62,000 nucleotides of DNA. Origin: Gnetum montanum. Taxonomy: Eukaryota > Streptophyta > Gnetopsida > Gnetales > Gnetaceae. Location: contig MNCI01027234.1 of the NCBI GenBank assembly GCA_015680685.1, forward strand, positions 1 through 62,000, given 5' to 3'. Below the pieces are notes generated by a model. It was not told the origin of the DNA and did no database searches. It was given only the letters and a program-made list of their open reading frames with translations. Below, piece after piece: positions 43,561-56,329 of this stretch. The translations under genes were made by a program, and so were the position numbers. Within the stretch, counting starts at the first letter, position 1, and each line of letters begins with the position of its first letter.

Positions 43561-44600
43561 ACTAACAATGAATCTTATAGGATGCTCATGAGGGTCCATG
43601 TAGATGTCACTATGGAGGGTGTAGTACAACACTTAAACTAATGATATCATGCTACTTATGGCCTACCTTATTTAGAGACATCCACAACTTTGCACAATCT
43701 TGCAAAAGGTGTCATAAGGATGGAGGAATGATGATCAAACATGAAGGGCCACAATGGTGGATATAACCTTTGGAGCTATTTGATATATGGGAAATTGATT
43801 TCATGGGGCCTATAACACCTATGTCGAATGGAAAATCATACATTATCATGACCATGGATTACTATACTAAGTGGGTAGAGGTAATAATATAAAGACTATA
43901 CAGCTAAGACAACTACCAAATTCTTCCAACAGAATGTGGTGAATAGATTTGAAGTGCCTAGAATGCTTATATTAGATAATGCAATGCATTTTACTAGTGC
44001 TACCTTTAAAAAGCTCATGTAACAATTGGGGGTCAACCATAAACTACCTACACCATATCACACCTAAGCCAATGGCCAAACTGAGGTTACTAACCATGAA
44101 ATTACTAGAATCTTAACTAGGACAATTAGTAAGTTTAGAAAGGATTGGATTAATAAACTTAATGATGCTCTATGGGCCTATAGGATGTCTTGGAAATTAC
44201 CTATTGGATATTTACCATACGAGCTAGTTTACGGAAAACCATCAACATTCTCTATCGAGGCAGAGCTCCAAACTTTAGCTACTGCAAGTGAACTTGACCT
44301 AAGCCTGAGCCTAGTCCAAAGGGAACAATTGATGAATTTAAATCTCTTAGATGAAAATAGGCTAGTAGCACTAATGCATAATGAGATCCATAAGAATTAC
44401 TTCAAACATAAACATGGTGCACGGATAAGAAAAGTGATAATACAACTAGGAGATAAGGTCCTTTATTATAATCCCAATCATGTGCCATAGAAGGCTAAAT
44501 TTCAAACATTTTGGGAAGGACTGTACATTGTTCAATCAACTTATCCTTCATGTGCTTTTCACATTCATCAATCATCTAATTCACATAAGCTCATTTTTTT
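43561..44600 (+). pseudogene. Integrase relic, element D
   Basis: An HHCC-like part ('DAHEGPC-CHYGG', 'SCKRCHKDGGMM') is followed by the core [20 protein letters not shown] and 'TMDYYTKWVEV', and a C-terminal part open at 44185-44490 (PIGYLPYELVYGKPSTFSIE, NLLDENRLVALMHNEIHKNY). Stops interrupt the core. T-rich spacer follows from 44760. Confidence 0.65.
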
Positions 44601-45289
44601 CAACATCCAATAGGTCAACACTATTATGAATATTCCAATGTTCTCAATGAATCTACCCAATTAATCCAAACATCTTCAACATGTTCACTCTTCAAAATAG
44701 TTAGTCCTCATAATAGTCATGGGGATGTCTATTTAGACACATAGGTACTTCATTGAATTTTCATTTTTTTTTACTTTTCTATTTTTTTGACATATTTCCC
44801 ATTCTTTTATACTTTTTAAAATTTAATAATTTCTTGATTCTTTAACTTTTTCAATTCTTTGATGATTTGTCATTCTTTTTATCTTTTTCCATTTTTACTA
44901 CTTTTTATGATTTTTCATACTTCGTTTTCATTTTACTTGTACATATTTTTGTTCAATCATCAATAAAACACATCAAGAATAAGACAAGATGTAGTCCAAT
45001 AAGGTGAAGATTTCTCTATGTTATTAAGTCATAAGGGACTAATTATTTGTACAGTGAGACCACAACATCCATCCACCCATTCCAAGTAATAATAGGTTTT
45101 TACCATGGCTATAATGATATTCTTTTTCTAATAAAACTAAGAATAGACTTGTGATCATTATGTTTGGATAGAAGAGTGAAGAACCAGATGGGCATGTGAA
45201 GGGTGTGACATCAAAACCAGCTACCAAGTGAAAAGCAGAAAGGCCCAGCTTACCAAGTGATTCCAATAAACAAGCCAACAGTGAACCCC
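44601..45289 (+). other. Remnant of element D 3' spacer
   Basis: T-rich sequence like that after integrase in C2. Near 45200 is a trace of the conserved block 'gggtgtgacatcaa'. Similarity stops near 45260, before any LTR, so the 3' end of D is lost. Confidence 0.5.
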
Positions 45290-46963
45290 CGTATCATACA
45301 GTAGCTGGTGAATCTGCTTGTTGCCTACCTTTTTCGACCTTCTATGTAGGCTCCTCTATGGGACATGGTCTTTTAATATTTTCCTTAGACAGTCCCACCA
45401 TCTTGAAAATGTAATGCTTGGCCCTGGTTGTGTTCCTAGTACTAGCCAATGCAGGCTCACCTGCATTATCATGCAAGTAGTGAGATCACCCTAAGTGACC
45501 TTTAATTGTTATAAAAAATGACTCACTAATTGGCTTTGGAGGGGGTCCTACACCCATGTGGTAGTCAATAGGTGCTGGATCCATGGCTTCGAAAGTTGTG
45601 TGCGATCCTGCACCACCCATCGTCTATCCTTGCGAACCACCAGAAACTCTACAAACCCTCGTAAGCATCCTACGAAGAATGTAAAGTGGACATGTGACCT
45701 TACCTAGAGGTTGTGGCACAACTTGAAGATCTCAACATGTAGGCCATTGGCAAGGTAAGAGGCCTAGTTGTACCTTGTGCCATCCTCCAGCACATCCCTC
45801 ATCACTCGAGCTTACTCTACCCTAAGGATCTTTCCTTGGGAGAGCAACTTTAGAAATGCATAGGCACGAAAGAGGGTAAAGCTCATGAACCATGGACACC
45901 TGCATGTTCTTCACAAGTATTCCTTTACAAGATTGGGAAGTACCTAGCCACTCCTCGATATCACCTCAGTGGTTCGCCTCTCTATTGGTCTTATCAATGA
46001 CCAACGGGCTATCAGAGGGGAGACCAAAGAGGTCCGCAAAGAAGTCATCAATGAGGTCCAAGATCACTCTCACACTATGTACCCATGTAACAAAGTGATG
46101 AGTGTTGTTGTTGAAGGAATCAATAATAGTGACCATTTCAGCCACTAGGATGCCTAAGCTAAGGTGCAAGAAAAGGTCCATCAACCTAGCCTACATGAGG
46201 CTACTAGTCAACTCAACCGGGGCCTCATGGCACAACCGATGTTACACACCCTCAACATCCCCATACTTCATAATGAGAGTGGCCTTAGTGTAGCCCATAG
46301 CTATTACTGTGACCTCTTCTGAAGTGATTACAGTTGTAATAGACGTAAAGAAAACAATGTTAGCATCATGCAAAAAGGGAAAAGTAGCAAATGCACGAGA
46401 GCAAAGAGATAAACTGTTTAGGTGGGACTAAAGGTGTGCATGATGGTGGTGGTGGAACCGATGCCTCCTTGACGTCCATTATCCACCCACTCCACATCTA
46501 ACCATCCATGGGTCCAACACCTCTTATAGGCCTTTAGATACCAAAGAGGGTACTCCACTAAGTCAGATCCAATCTACCTGATCATCCCTGCACGAATGCT
46601 GTTGTAGGTTAAAAATTTTTGTAGGGAAGTGTAAGTCAAGTTCAAGGTCCCCTCCTTATCATGTAGGCCATGCTCACCAATGCTAAACCTAGCAAAAAAC
46701 ATGAGTAGTTAGCACCTTCATATGAGTCGATAGCTAAATGAATAATGCAAAATCATAGGAACACTTACCCTCCTACACAGTACATCATCCTAGGTGGATT
46801 CTAAGACAAGGTATGCACATGTTGAGTAATAAAGAGAGTTTTTCTCTTGCTACAACAACTTAACTTTGGCATCTTCTAGATCCTAGATAAAGGCCTAATG
46901 CCCCTAGGGCCTTGGCTTGAACCTCCTACTCCACCATCACTGATAGTAGGCTCATTAGACATG
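45290..46963 (-). pseudogene. Unidentified decayed coding region with splice-like signals
   Basis: On the minus strand an ATG at 46961-46963 opens MSNEPTISDGGVGGSSQGPR. Further down an exon-like stretch ends TGTGTAGGAGG|GTAAGTG, an almost perfect donor. After a TTTTTGCTAG acceptor another reads FSIGEHGLHDKEGTLNLTYT, IGSDLVEYPLWYLKAYKR and THGWLDVEWVDNG. A third, after ACTTCAG, reads EEVTVIAMGYTKATLIMKYG and, later, DLIDDFFADLFGLPSDSPLV and MQVSMVHELYPLSCLCISKV. Stops are present in each. I do not recognise the protein. It could be a spliced ORF of a Tat/Ogre-like element or a captured host gene. Confidence 0.4.
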
Positions 46964-46989
46964 AACCTCAAAATGCACCAGTTTACCCC

Positions 46990-47235
46990 AGGTAGCAATG
47001 TCTTCATGATGATACTAGTAGCTTCTATTGCTAAGTGTGACCACATCATCACATTGAAGTTTTGGAGCAAGAATTTTAAGAACTCACGTGCTCTTGGTCA
47101 GAACCATACGTCCTAGTGATCCAATTGCATGTCTGGTGTAGGCATGTTTAGTATGGGCTCACTCATATAGCAAAGGATGCTAATAAGCTCCACCACGATG
47201 AGGATTGTCTTCAACAATAGCTTGCAACTACAAAA
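46990..47235 (-). pseudogene. Possible FCP1/NIF-like HAD phosphatase fragment
   Basis: After an acceptor-like CTTTTGTAG the minus strand reads KLLLKTILIVVELISILCYM and then, in the same frame, PRAREFLKFLLQNFNVMMWS followed by SIIMKTLLPG. The pattern RPG--EFL-F---F-V--WSSA---NV is typical of FCP1-homology (NLI-interacting factor-like) phosphatases. The catalytic DxDGT that should lie in the first strand is not there, and two stops interrupt. The assignment is tentative. Confidence 0.3.
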
Positions 47236-49318
47236 GAAACAAGAAAAAAAGCATTAGTATACATCATATGCACAAAAATACACAAAATTACACTTAGCAA
47301 AATTAGCAAAGTAACATAGAGTAACAAAACCTAGTAAAGTTAATATACCCTTAGGATCCCTTGTGAGCCCCACAGGCATAGGACGTTGATACATACATTT
47401 GATGTGCTTAGTGCTCATTGGGGTATAGCACTAACGTAGCACCAGCATATTTACTTTACATTCACATGTTGTGCATTATCTTGGTTTGCATGTCTAGCAT
47501 GTTTGACATGTTCAATTTGCAAGTTTAGTGTTTTAGCAAAGCTTTGGCGCACTTAGCATTTTGTTTTACATGTTGCATTTTAACACTTTATGTTCACACA
47601 CTTAGCATTTTCACACTTGAGAATTTTTGCATTTGGCACTTATTTCTATAGTTAGCAAATTTTCAATTTTTTTAAAAACTTTGGGCAGTGTAGCCTGGAG
47701 TACCCCAAAAAATTCTAACTCTAAGTTCCCCTCTAGTAGCATAACCCATGAAAATTGTAGAAAATTTCTAACTACTGGCTACGCTCCCCAGGGAGCATAT
47801 CCCTAAAATATGCAAAAATCAACAAAGAAAATGCTAACTGCTACTAGGGAGTGTAGCCCCAACAACATGCAAAAGTCCAAGTAAAAAGAAACTATCATCC
47901 CAAATTCATACACACCATAGATTGCTCACGGGGTTTAGGCCACAACCACAACCCTTATAGTTGCCCCTCTCACTTTGCCATACTTTGGCACTTTGCACCT
48001 CCCAACCCCTATTATGCCTCCATGCACCCTATGTCCCATGGTATTCCCATGCATCCTTTCCTCCTACAATACCTTACCCTCGCCTTACCCCCACCTCACT
48101 CACCCACGTGGTATGCTCACCTACACCCCCACTGGGAATGAAATGTAGCAAAGGGTAAACCCTCTGCAACAAAACCACTGTCGTCCCCTTAGCCCATAAC
48201 CCTTGTCTTGGTTTGCACACCATGGCCACATAGAAAATCGTGGTCATGCATGCACCTGTGCCCTTCCCAACCCTAGTCACCCCATCGTAGTAGCCATAGC
48301 TTCTACTAGATCTTATTATTTAAACAAAAAAACAAAAAACAGATGCCTTTCTACGATGTTGTCATTCACCCTCCACCTAGAAATGAAGAAGGGGAGAACA
48401 AAGGAGACCTAGAACCCCTTGATCCTATGTTGTGGCTACCCTAGCTACGACTATGAAAACCTCATTTTACCTTCTCCCCCACCCCCCACATGCCATGGCC
48501 CTCACAAAAAATAGAAAACGCTCACTATGTTGTAGGAAGGAAAAACACTCGAGACGTAGAATTCCATTCCCACACATCACCCACAAGCAAAAAATGCACA
48601 AGTAAAACCCTCATTACCTATAAATGTGCCCTCTCTCTTCTTGGTTGTGGCGGCCCTTAGGGCCACGGTGATGATCTCTACTAAGGTAGGCCACCCCAAA
48701 GCCTAAAACCCCACTGCAACACAAAGTAGGAAAGGCAAGATAAAACAAAGTAAAAAAAATACACAAGGGTAGAGTGTAGCAAGGTACCTAGCATATGGAA
48801 ACTCTCTTTGTTTCTCCACACGTGCTCAGGGTAGACGTCATAGTGCTCGCTCTTCCTGGTCCATGTTGATGAGCCTAAGGTGCTAATGTTCACTTTTGTG
48901 CATCATGTTGGCTGTCACGCTCTAGTTTTCATGCTCTATATGTCACGCTCTAGGTGCTATGCTCTGATTACTATGCTTTGGCTTCACTCCTTACTCCAAC
49001 CGCGCTACGCTCTATAACTTCTCATGTTTACTTTGGAAAATGACAGTTTGACCTTGGTGAAATATGCATATATACCCTTCTACAATAATTAACTGCACTA
49101 CCTACCAAGATAGCATTCCACACTTAAGCAAATTTTTAAATTTTTTCCCAATCATAGTAAGGGGCATAACAATCAAAGTTAGAAAAGTTTCTACACTTTT
49201 TTTGGCGGTCCCCAAACTTAGAAATTTTTTTGAATTTTTCCTGATTACCTAGTGAATCCCTAGCATGACTTCATGTTCCAAGTGCTCCTAGCCTTACCTA
49301 AACTTACAAAGTTTTCAC
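47236..49318. other. Repetitive non-coding sequence
   Basis: No coding region can be supported. There are word-level repeats: 'cattttg/cacacttagc' variants at 47400-47640 and '(t)atgctct(a/g)' variants at 48910-49010. This stretch may be leader or LTR sequence of the Tat-type element F, but I found no paired copy in the window. Confidence 0.35.
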
Positions 49319-49511
49319 AAACCATGGTCTGCTATGACCTTAAACTGGCAAACTATGGTCCACTATGACCTTAAATTTGCAAACCATCGTCCACTATCAC
49401 CTTAAACTGGCAAACCATGGTCTGCTATGACCTTAAACTAGAAAACCATGGTCTGATATGACCTTAAACTTGTAAACCATGGTCTGCTATGACCTTGAAC
49501 TAGCACCCCAT
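49319..49511 (+). repeat. Minisatellite, about six 31-bp units
   Basis: Units start AACCATGGTCTGCTATGACC and continue TTAAACTGGCA, with a few changes each. The word TATGAC--TAAACT-GCA also occurs in arrays at 53140-53380 and, inverted, at 56330-56480, so the sequence belongs to the Tat-type elements F and G. Confidence 0.85.
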
Positions 49512-49739
49512 GGCATGTCGAGGCCTGAAATCAACCTGCATACTTGCTTCTCTGACTCCACATTCACATACTTAGGCCAATTCTCATTGCATTTATTTCG
49601 TTATCTTTATGCATTTTGACTTCATCTAAGATAGGTGTGCCTTAATGTTCTTTCTAGTTGTTTTGCAAGATACTTGGTAAGATTGCATCATGAGCACATG
49701 CAAGCATCTTCTTTTACCTTTGATCCTTACTGAGCCTCA

Positions 49740-52700
49740 TGGTGGTCTCACACAATACATCGATACCAAATGCCTAAATCTTGAGTAAAGAGCCAAAGAT
49801 GGACACATAGCATCTATAGAGGCACCGCTAGATTGGCCAGAACATCTAGTCAAAGCTCTAGATCTGGAGGTAGACGACGTCATTGAGGATTCCCTCATTG
49901 GAGTCCCTATAACAACACTTAGTGGTGAGGCAAAAACATTGAAACTTAGTTCTTTGTTAGAGCCTTAACATGTCCAAAACATCGCAAAAACACTCAACGA
50001 TAACATTAAGGTGTTTGCATGGTCTTACAAAGACATGCTAGGCCTAGATCCTCACATAGTGTAGCATAATATAATCCTTGATCCTTGCATAAAACCTGTC
50101 AACTAGAAAGCCCGCAAGGTTAGGCTTGAGGTGGCATTGGTAGTCCACGATGAAATCACCAAGCTTTATATAGCTCGTTTCATCTGGGCCATTGACTACA
50201 TAGACTGGGTCTTCAACATTGTGGTTGTACTTAAGAAAAATAGAAACATACACATTTGCATAGACTTCCAGGATCTAAAGAAGGCAACCATTAAAAATAA
50301 TTTTTCATTGCCTAGCATTGATCAACTAGTCAATACTACAGCTAGTCATGCCTTGTTGTCCTTTATGGACGGGTTCTCTAGTTACAACCAGATTTAGATC
50401 AACATAGACCACTAGCTCAGTACTACCTTCATGACCCCTTGGGCTATGTTTTGTTATACAATGATGTCTTTCAAACTAAATAACATAGAAGAAACCTATC
50501 AATATGCTATAACATACATCTTTGGTGATTAGTTGCTAGATTTGCTTAATGATTACATTGATGACATAGCATTTAAGTTCAAAATAGCACACAACCATGC
50601 AAATGACTTAAATCATGTACTCAAACATTGCCTAAGACATGACCTTAGGTTGAATCCTAAGAAGTGTGTATTCAGTGTCAAAATAGGTCGCATCCTAGGT
50701 TTCGTAGTATTAGAAAAAGGTATACATGTAGACCCCGATAAGGTTAAGGCCATCATCAACTTAGCACCACTAGCTAACCTTAAGGAGCTACATGGGTTAC
50801 AAGGTAGACTATAATTCATTTATAGGTTTATCACATGGTTAACTGACAAGTTGCAGCTTATGCGACATTTTCTCAAAAAGGGAGTCCACTTTGAGTGGAC
50901 AGCTCAATGCCAAGAGGCATTTGACAACCTAAAATAGAAGTTGGTTCAACTTCCAATCGTCTATCCTTTACAATGAGATAAACCATTCTACATCTACCTT
51001 GCAACCTCTGACATGTCCATCACTTCTCTGCTTTGCCAAAAGCAAGATGCTGGCTCAGACGTCCTTTTATACTACCTAAGCCATGCATTAGTAGCCCATG
51101 AAGCAAAGTACAATAATGTGGAGAAGAATTACTTCACCTTAGTCTTTTCACTTAAGAAGTGGAGGCACTATCTTTTTCGTAGCTAGGTAAACATCATCTG
51201 CAAGAGCAATGTACTTTGGGCAATCACAATGAACATTTACAAAAGTAGTCAGATTACACAATGGAAAGAAAGAATTGTGGAGTTTGACTTTCACTACATA
51301 GCACAAGCATCAACTAGAGGTTAAGAAATAGCCACATAACTCATGGCTTCACCAATAAATGATCAGAAAACAATAGATTTGGAATTTTCGGATGAGCATG
51401 TTAATAGCATAAGTCAAGTGCTTGCCAACTTTGAGGTAATTTTACACTTTGATGATGCTTCAACCTCTCAAGGGGGTAATGCTATTTCTGTAATCATGTT
51501 TCCCTCCAAGGATATTCAACCCTTCACTTATCACTTTGCATGTCCTTACACTAACAACATAGTGGAGTATGAAGGTCTCCTTAGAGGCATCTTAGTAGCC
51601 TACAACCTAGGAATTCAAAACCTAGTAATTTGAGGTGATTCGTAGTTAGTCATTAACCAAGTTATAAAGGATTATGCTTGCAGAGCATAATATTTACAAT
51701 CTTGTTGTGACTTGGCAAAGAACTTGCTCAAATGATTTGCAACCACATATATCCAACACATTCCCTTTAACGAAAATGCCATTGTTGATGCATTAGCCAC
51801 ACTAGCCTTAAGCATTGCACCTAACATGTTTCATGCCTTACCCACCTCTATAATGAATTGCACCAAGCCTATCACACAAGAAATTAACATTGCATCCATA
51901 GCTATAATAAGCACAATTCATGCACAAGAATTGTATGACAACATCAGGTTGTACCTTTAACAGGGTGAGCCTCCGCAGCATTTAACCACTGTCCAAAAGG
52001 ATGTAGTGTGAAAACAGTCATGGTAGTACATCCTTGTAGGTCATAACACACTATGTCACATATCCTACGATGGCATACTATTAACCTGTGTTAGTGATCG
52101 TGAAGCATAAATGATCATTGATCAATTCCACAAGGGACTATGCAAAGTTCACATAGCACCTAGGGCAATGGCATTGAAAATTAGATGCTTAGGCTACTAT
52201 TGGTCTTACAAGGAATGCAATTGCATCTCTAAGGTCAAGATGTGTGACATGTGTCAATGANNNNNNNNNNNNNNNNNNNNNNNNNNNNNNNNNNNNNNNN
52301 NNNNNNNNNNNNNNNNNNNNNNNNNNTAATCAAATACTTTACCGAGTGGGTTGAAGCTATTCCCCTTAGGAAGACAACATCGCAATAGGTTTGCAAATTC
52401 ATCCTTGACAACATAGTAACCTGATTTTGTCTACCTATGACTATAGTCACAAACAATGAGCCACAATTTAGCAATGTAGAAACCAAATCCTTCTGTGAAC
52501 ACCTTGGCATTAAGCATTCTTTTTCGTTGCCATACTACCCATAGGCAAATGGCCAAGCAGAGGCTACAAACAAAGTCATTATCAACCTTCTAAAGAAGAT
52601 GCTCAGCAGTAGCAAACAATGATGGCACAAGTAGCTAGTCTATGCACTATGGGCCAATTGCACAACATGTAGAACAACAATAGGTAAGATGTCATATACC

Positions 52701-53102
52701 CTTATGTATGGGTCTAAAGAAATTTTGCCTCTTGAATTGCAAGCTCCATCGCTCTGTGTGATCCTTGCAAGCTTCATCGATGATGCTTAAAACAACAAGT
52801 TGAGAATCATTGACCTCAACTCTATAGAGGAGGAGTGCATGCAAACGTTTGATCACATCAAATAGTATTAAGAAAAGCAACAATAGAAGCACCATCACTA
52901 TTAGCATCAATGCTTGATCAAGAAAGGGGACTTAGTCCTCAAGGCCATTTGTGAACTCGCGAATAAGTTCTTAATGAAATGGGAAGGACCTTTCTTAGTC
53001 ACCAAGGCCTATGATAATGGAGCATTCAAGCTTGCTGATTTAGATAGTAATGAGTTTGCCAATCTAATCAACCATTCATACTTGAAGACGTACTATGCCT
53101 AA
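49740..53102 (+). pseudogene. Tat-type pol relic (element F): RT, RNase H, second RNase H, integrase
   Basis: The plus-strand gypsy pol starts with the linker APLDWPEHLVKALDLEVDDV. RT blocks are 'DWVFNIVVVLKKNRNIHICI', PSIDQLVNTTASHALLSFMD, GFSSYNQI and the catalytic YIDDI (50548-50562), then FSVKIGRILGFVV. A normal RNase H with 'KPFYIYLATSDMSI' and 'EKNYFTLVFSLKKWRHYLF' follows. Next is a second, archaeal-type RNase H (51343-51700: 'NAISVIMFPSKDI', TNNIVEYEGLLRGILVAYNL, LVI-GDS-LVINQV), diagnostic of the Tat lineage. The integrase has 'SLPYYP-ANGQAEATNKVI' and the end WEGPFLVTKAYDNGAFKLAD to TAA 53100-53102. Stops and a gap interrupt it. No gag was found upstream. Confidence 0.75.
52261..52326. 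other. Assembly gap (66 N) in element F integrase
   Basis: The gap lies between the HHCC region ('KVKMCDMCQ') and the integrase core ('IKYFTEWVEAIPLRKTTSQ'). Confidence 0.95.
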
Positions 53103-53399
53103 TATGCAACACCATATTAATGACAAAGTAAGGTAATCAAGTGTCCGTTATGATGTTAAACTAGCACAACAGTTCTTTATGACTATAAACTGGCACAAAA
53201 AATCCTTGGGCTATGACGTTAAATTGGCATCCACAAAAAACCTATCCACATTGATGTTAAACTAGCACAACAAGTCTACTCTGACTATAAACTATCATAA
53301 CAAGTCTTAGGACCCTGATGCTAAAACTGGCATCCACAGCATAGTCCACTATGACTATAAACTAGCACAACTCATTCCTATACTGACTGAAATTGTTGG
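53103..53399 (+). repeat. Degenerate 30-37 bp repeats, 3' UTR of element F
   Basis: About eight units of the type TATGACTATAAACTAGCACA and TGATGTTAAACTGGCATCCA alternate. The array ends at the boundary with the G LTR (53400). Tat-type elements typically carry such tandem repeats after integrase. Confidence 0.7.
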
Positions 53400-54154
53400 T
53401 GTAAGGCTAGAAGGGAAAAAAAACACCGAAAGATCACCAGATAGGTACAGCTAACCCTTCCTTCACGTGAGGGAAAGCTAGAAAAGAAAACGAAGGTAGA
53501 GTGCCTTGGATGGTCTGCATGCAAATCAACCAAGGACTTCCCCGAACGTAAGCTATAGCTAGCACTAGGGTTATCATAACTGATGCATGAAATGTAAACA
53601 GTGACACACAAAATGCAAAAAAAAGCGTAGACATAACTATATTGTAAACTTGGCGTAAACTAAATTTAGAACAAAGTAAACAATATACTGGAAGGTAAAA
53701 ATGAACTATATTGTATTGCTTAGAATGAATGTGCACCGGTCAAAGCGTAGCTACGCGTGTGGATGGCAAGTCAAGCACTAAGCCCTAGGGTGATATGCTT
53801 GTAGGTGCTTGGAATTTAGGAGTCAGGTCTGCCGAGCATCTAAAATTTGCTAGTTAGTGTTTCCTAAGCCGTCAACCTTCAAAATTGCCAATCCCGTTTA
53901 TGTGAATGGATGGGGTATTTATAAGGTTTAGCTAGGTTCAAGTATGCAACTCATAGATGGATCAATGGCTGAGAAATGAGAGGAAAATGGATCATGTGAT
54001 AGGTGTTAGATGGACAGCTAAGTGTCAATTGGACGTGCATAGGTGGGCTACGTTCTTGACTAGATGCACTGTATCTTACAACATGTATTGGCTTACGCAA
54101 GCTAGCTTATGCCCATGGGAGTAGATACAATTTGGAGTGTAAGAGCTTGACAAG
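53400..54154 (-). repeat. LTR of element G (3' copy; at least this much)
   Basis: On the plus strand it starts tgtaaggctagaaggg (element end CCTTACA) and is collinear with 61246-62000. The TATA box on the element strand is CCTTATAAATACCCC (about 53917-53931), placing R-U5 at roughly 53400-53890. U3 extends further right to an end I cannot define, because the partner leaves the window. Confidence 0.8.
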
Positions 54155-56300
54155 CTCACAAATGATGAAAATTTACAATGAAAATGATAATATATAACAA
54201 GAGAGAGATTGACTTTGGCTCTCTTGAAACTTCTTGGTCCTTGAAATAACTACTGCAAGATGTCAATTTGAGTGGTTTTGTGGCTGTTTGAGGCATCTCT
54301 ATTTCACTAGATCTTCCAACGTGAGTTGATTTTATCTTAGTGTGTCCTCAACGTGTGTTTGGCATGCTTTTGACTGGGCATGATCAGTACTAATGCTGCA
54401 CTCAGGCTGCCAGCGTGACCTCAACATGAGTGAGCTAAAAATGACGAAATTTCACACCAAGTTTTAACCTTTGAAGCCTATTTTGTTGAGTACAGAAATT
54501 GTCTAACTGTGGTTGACCTTGAGAGTGATCTATAAGTCAAAAATTGAGCTTGAATGTGCCTTATTTTAAACCACTTATGGTAGCTCACGTTGGACAAACG
54601 CTGCTAGTGTGAGCTCAATGTGAGCTACAAAAACTTGCAGTTTTGGACCTGAAATCTAGAATTCTGGAGGCTGGGACTTGAATTTGTCAACAATGAACCT
54701 TGACGATGACTTGCACCTTTGAAATCAAACCATTTTGACTCGATTTTGAGATTCTTAGAGTTGGTCACATTGCCAGCGTGACATCAGCATGACATCAATG
54801 TGACCACAAAGTAACTGAGAAAATTTGTACAATTTGACCTAAAATTTGAACTCCCAAATGCTGAAACTTGAAGTGGACAATAGTGACCCTTGAGGATCAT
54901 ATTGGACCATCTTTGACTTGATTTTGAAGTCGTTGGAGTTGCTCACGCTAAGGGCAAGCTGGTGTGAGCAAGCTTGCTTGAGTTCCATGCCTTAGTCAAA
55001 TATTTGCCTCCCAAAAGCTAAAAAGGCTATAAGTTGTTCTTGTTTCAAAGTGTTAGGCTGAAATTAGTGGTGTTTCATTGGCTCCTCTTTGTTGACGTCT
55101 GGAGGTATCCACCCGAGAGGCATCGACAAAGAAGTACAAAACACCAAGACCAACCAAGTACCAAGCACTGTCCGTTGGCCCCTGGCTGGACGTCATCGCA
55201 CCATGTTCAAAAGTACATGGGATTAGGGGAAATGCAGTTCAAGATGCAAGGGAATTGGTTGTAACTGGGGAAATCAGGAGTTTTTCAAGGGTTATAATTG
55301 CTGCTAGAATTTTTGGAGAGGAATGCTCTCACGTGAACGAGTCATATTTTTGGTCCTTGTCAATAGCCAATGTTTAGCAGACTTGGAACCAAGACATAGG
55401 AAGTGCATTTTTTGGAGAAACTGGACTTTTGTAGAGTGTTTACGGGGCCCGTTGTAAATAGCCAAAGCCATGCAATGATGTGCAACATGATCTTTTGAGA
55501 CATGAGTGTAACTTTTTTTCTAAGAAAATTGCCTTCCCACCTAGGCCTTGTATGAGAAGAGCCAATGGTCTTTGGTTTATGATGTCAACGAGGTTATGAA
55601 GACCTTTTCCGTGCATTTTGCTCTTTGATCTTTTTGTTCTTTCTCTCTTTGTTTTTTTTTGTTTTCTTTTTCATTTTTTTTCTTTTTGGAAGAGCTTACT
55701 TTTAGTGCTATACTCGTGCTCATGCATTTGCATTTGTATCATGTACTGTGTACTATGTTTTGCATTGCAACTACTTAGAGAATCACAGTGTGCAATAGTG
55801 TATCAAGAGCTCTGGGATAAGTAGAATGTATCAAGGGGGTATAATTGAATGGGATAAAGGGAACATGATGGGGAATAGGGAATGTATCAGGAGTCAAAAA
55901 TGTACTTATGAACAGATTGATTAACCCAATTGGGTGCGTTAGGAAGAATGTGATACCTTATCGTCATGATGAAGTGCATCTGTGCATGAACACCTCAGGT
56001 GTGTCATCCTGCAAACACAACTCAAAGAAGACAAGAAAACTATAAAACATGAAATGCAAGTCCAAATGTCAGATGTGAAGATGCCACAAGTGCTATATGT
56101 GAAGATGCTGCAAATGTGTCAAATGTTATGCCAGTTGCAAATGCTCAAGAAGCCAGTGAATGTGCCAAGGTGAAGATGTTGTCAATCCTTTGAAGGTTGT
56201 AGTAATGGTTACTGCTCCAAAAAAAATTTAGCATAATGGTGAGAGGCGATAATGCTGTAAGTGCCTAAAGGGTTTCACCAATGGCATGTGCTTGAATCAG
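54155..56300 (-). other. U3 or 3' UTR of element G, with tandem repeats
   Basis: No gene can be supported. From about 54250 to 55030 a degenerate repeat of 170-190 bp occurs about four times. The remainder includes T-rich sequence (55620-55690) and no clear structure. Confidence 0.45.
54250..55030. repeat. About four degenerate 170-190 bp tandem repeats
   Basis: Anchors of the type GCCAGCGTGACCTCAACATG, or 'gctagtgtgagctcaatgtg', occur at about 54408, 54600, 54770 and 54956, each preceded by a shared stretch 'ttga(c/t)t(c/t)gattttga-gt-gttggagtt(g)(g/c)tcac'. One unit holds the exact inverted pair GGTCACATTG and CAATGTGACC. Confidence 0.55.
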
Positions 56301-56329
56301 ATCAGCAACAACCTGGCAAACTGTGATGT

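Larger units (their letters stand above)
33760..45260 (+). mobile_element. Element D: Athila-like element interrupted by element B
   Basis: Plus orientation: truncated subfamily II 5' LTR (to 34535), remnants of gag/protease (34536-35107), then element B, then the continuation of protease, RT, RNase H, integrase and T-rich spacer (41370 to about 45260). The protease frame resumes after B within a few bases, which confirms that B was inserted into D. The gag N-terminus, primer site and 3' LTR are not found. Confidence 0.75.

Noticed and set aside
49319-49511. CRISPR-like direct repeats
   Set aside because: Units are contiguous with no unique spacers, degenerate, and in a plant retroelement context; this is a minisatellite.
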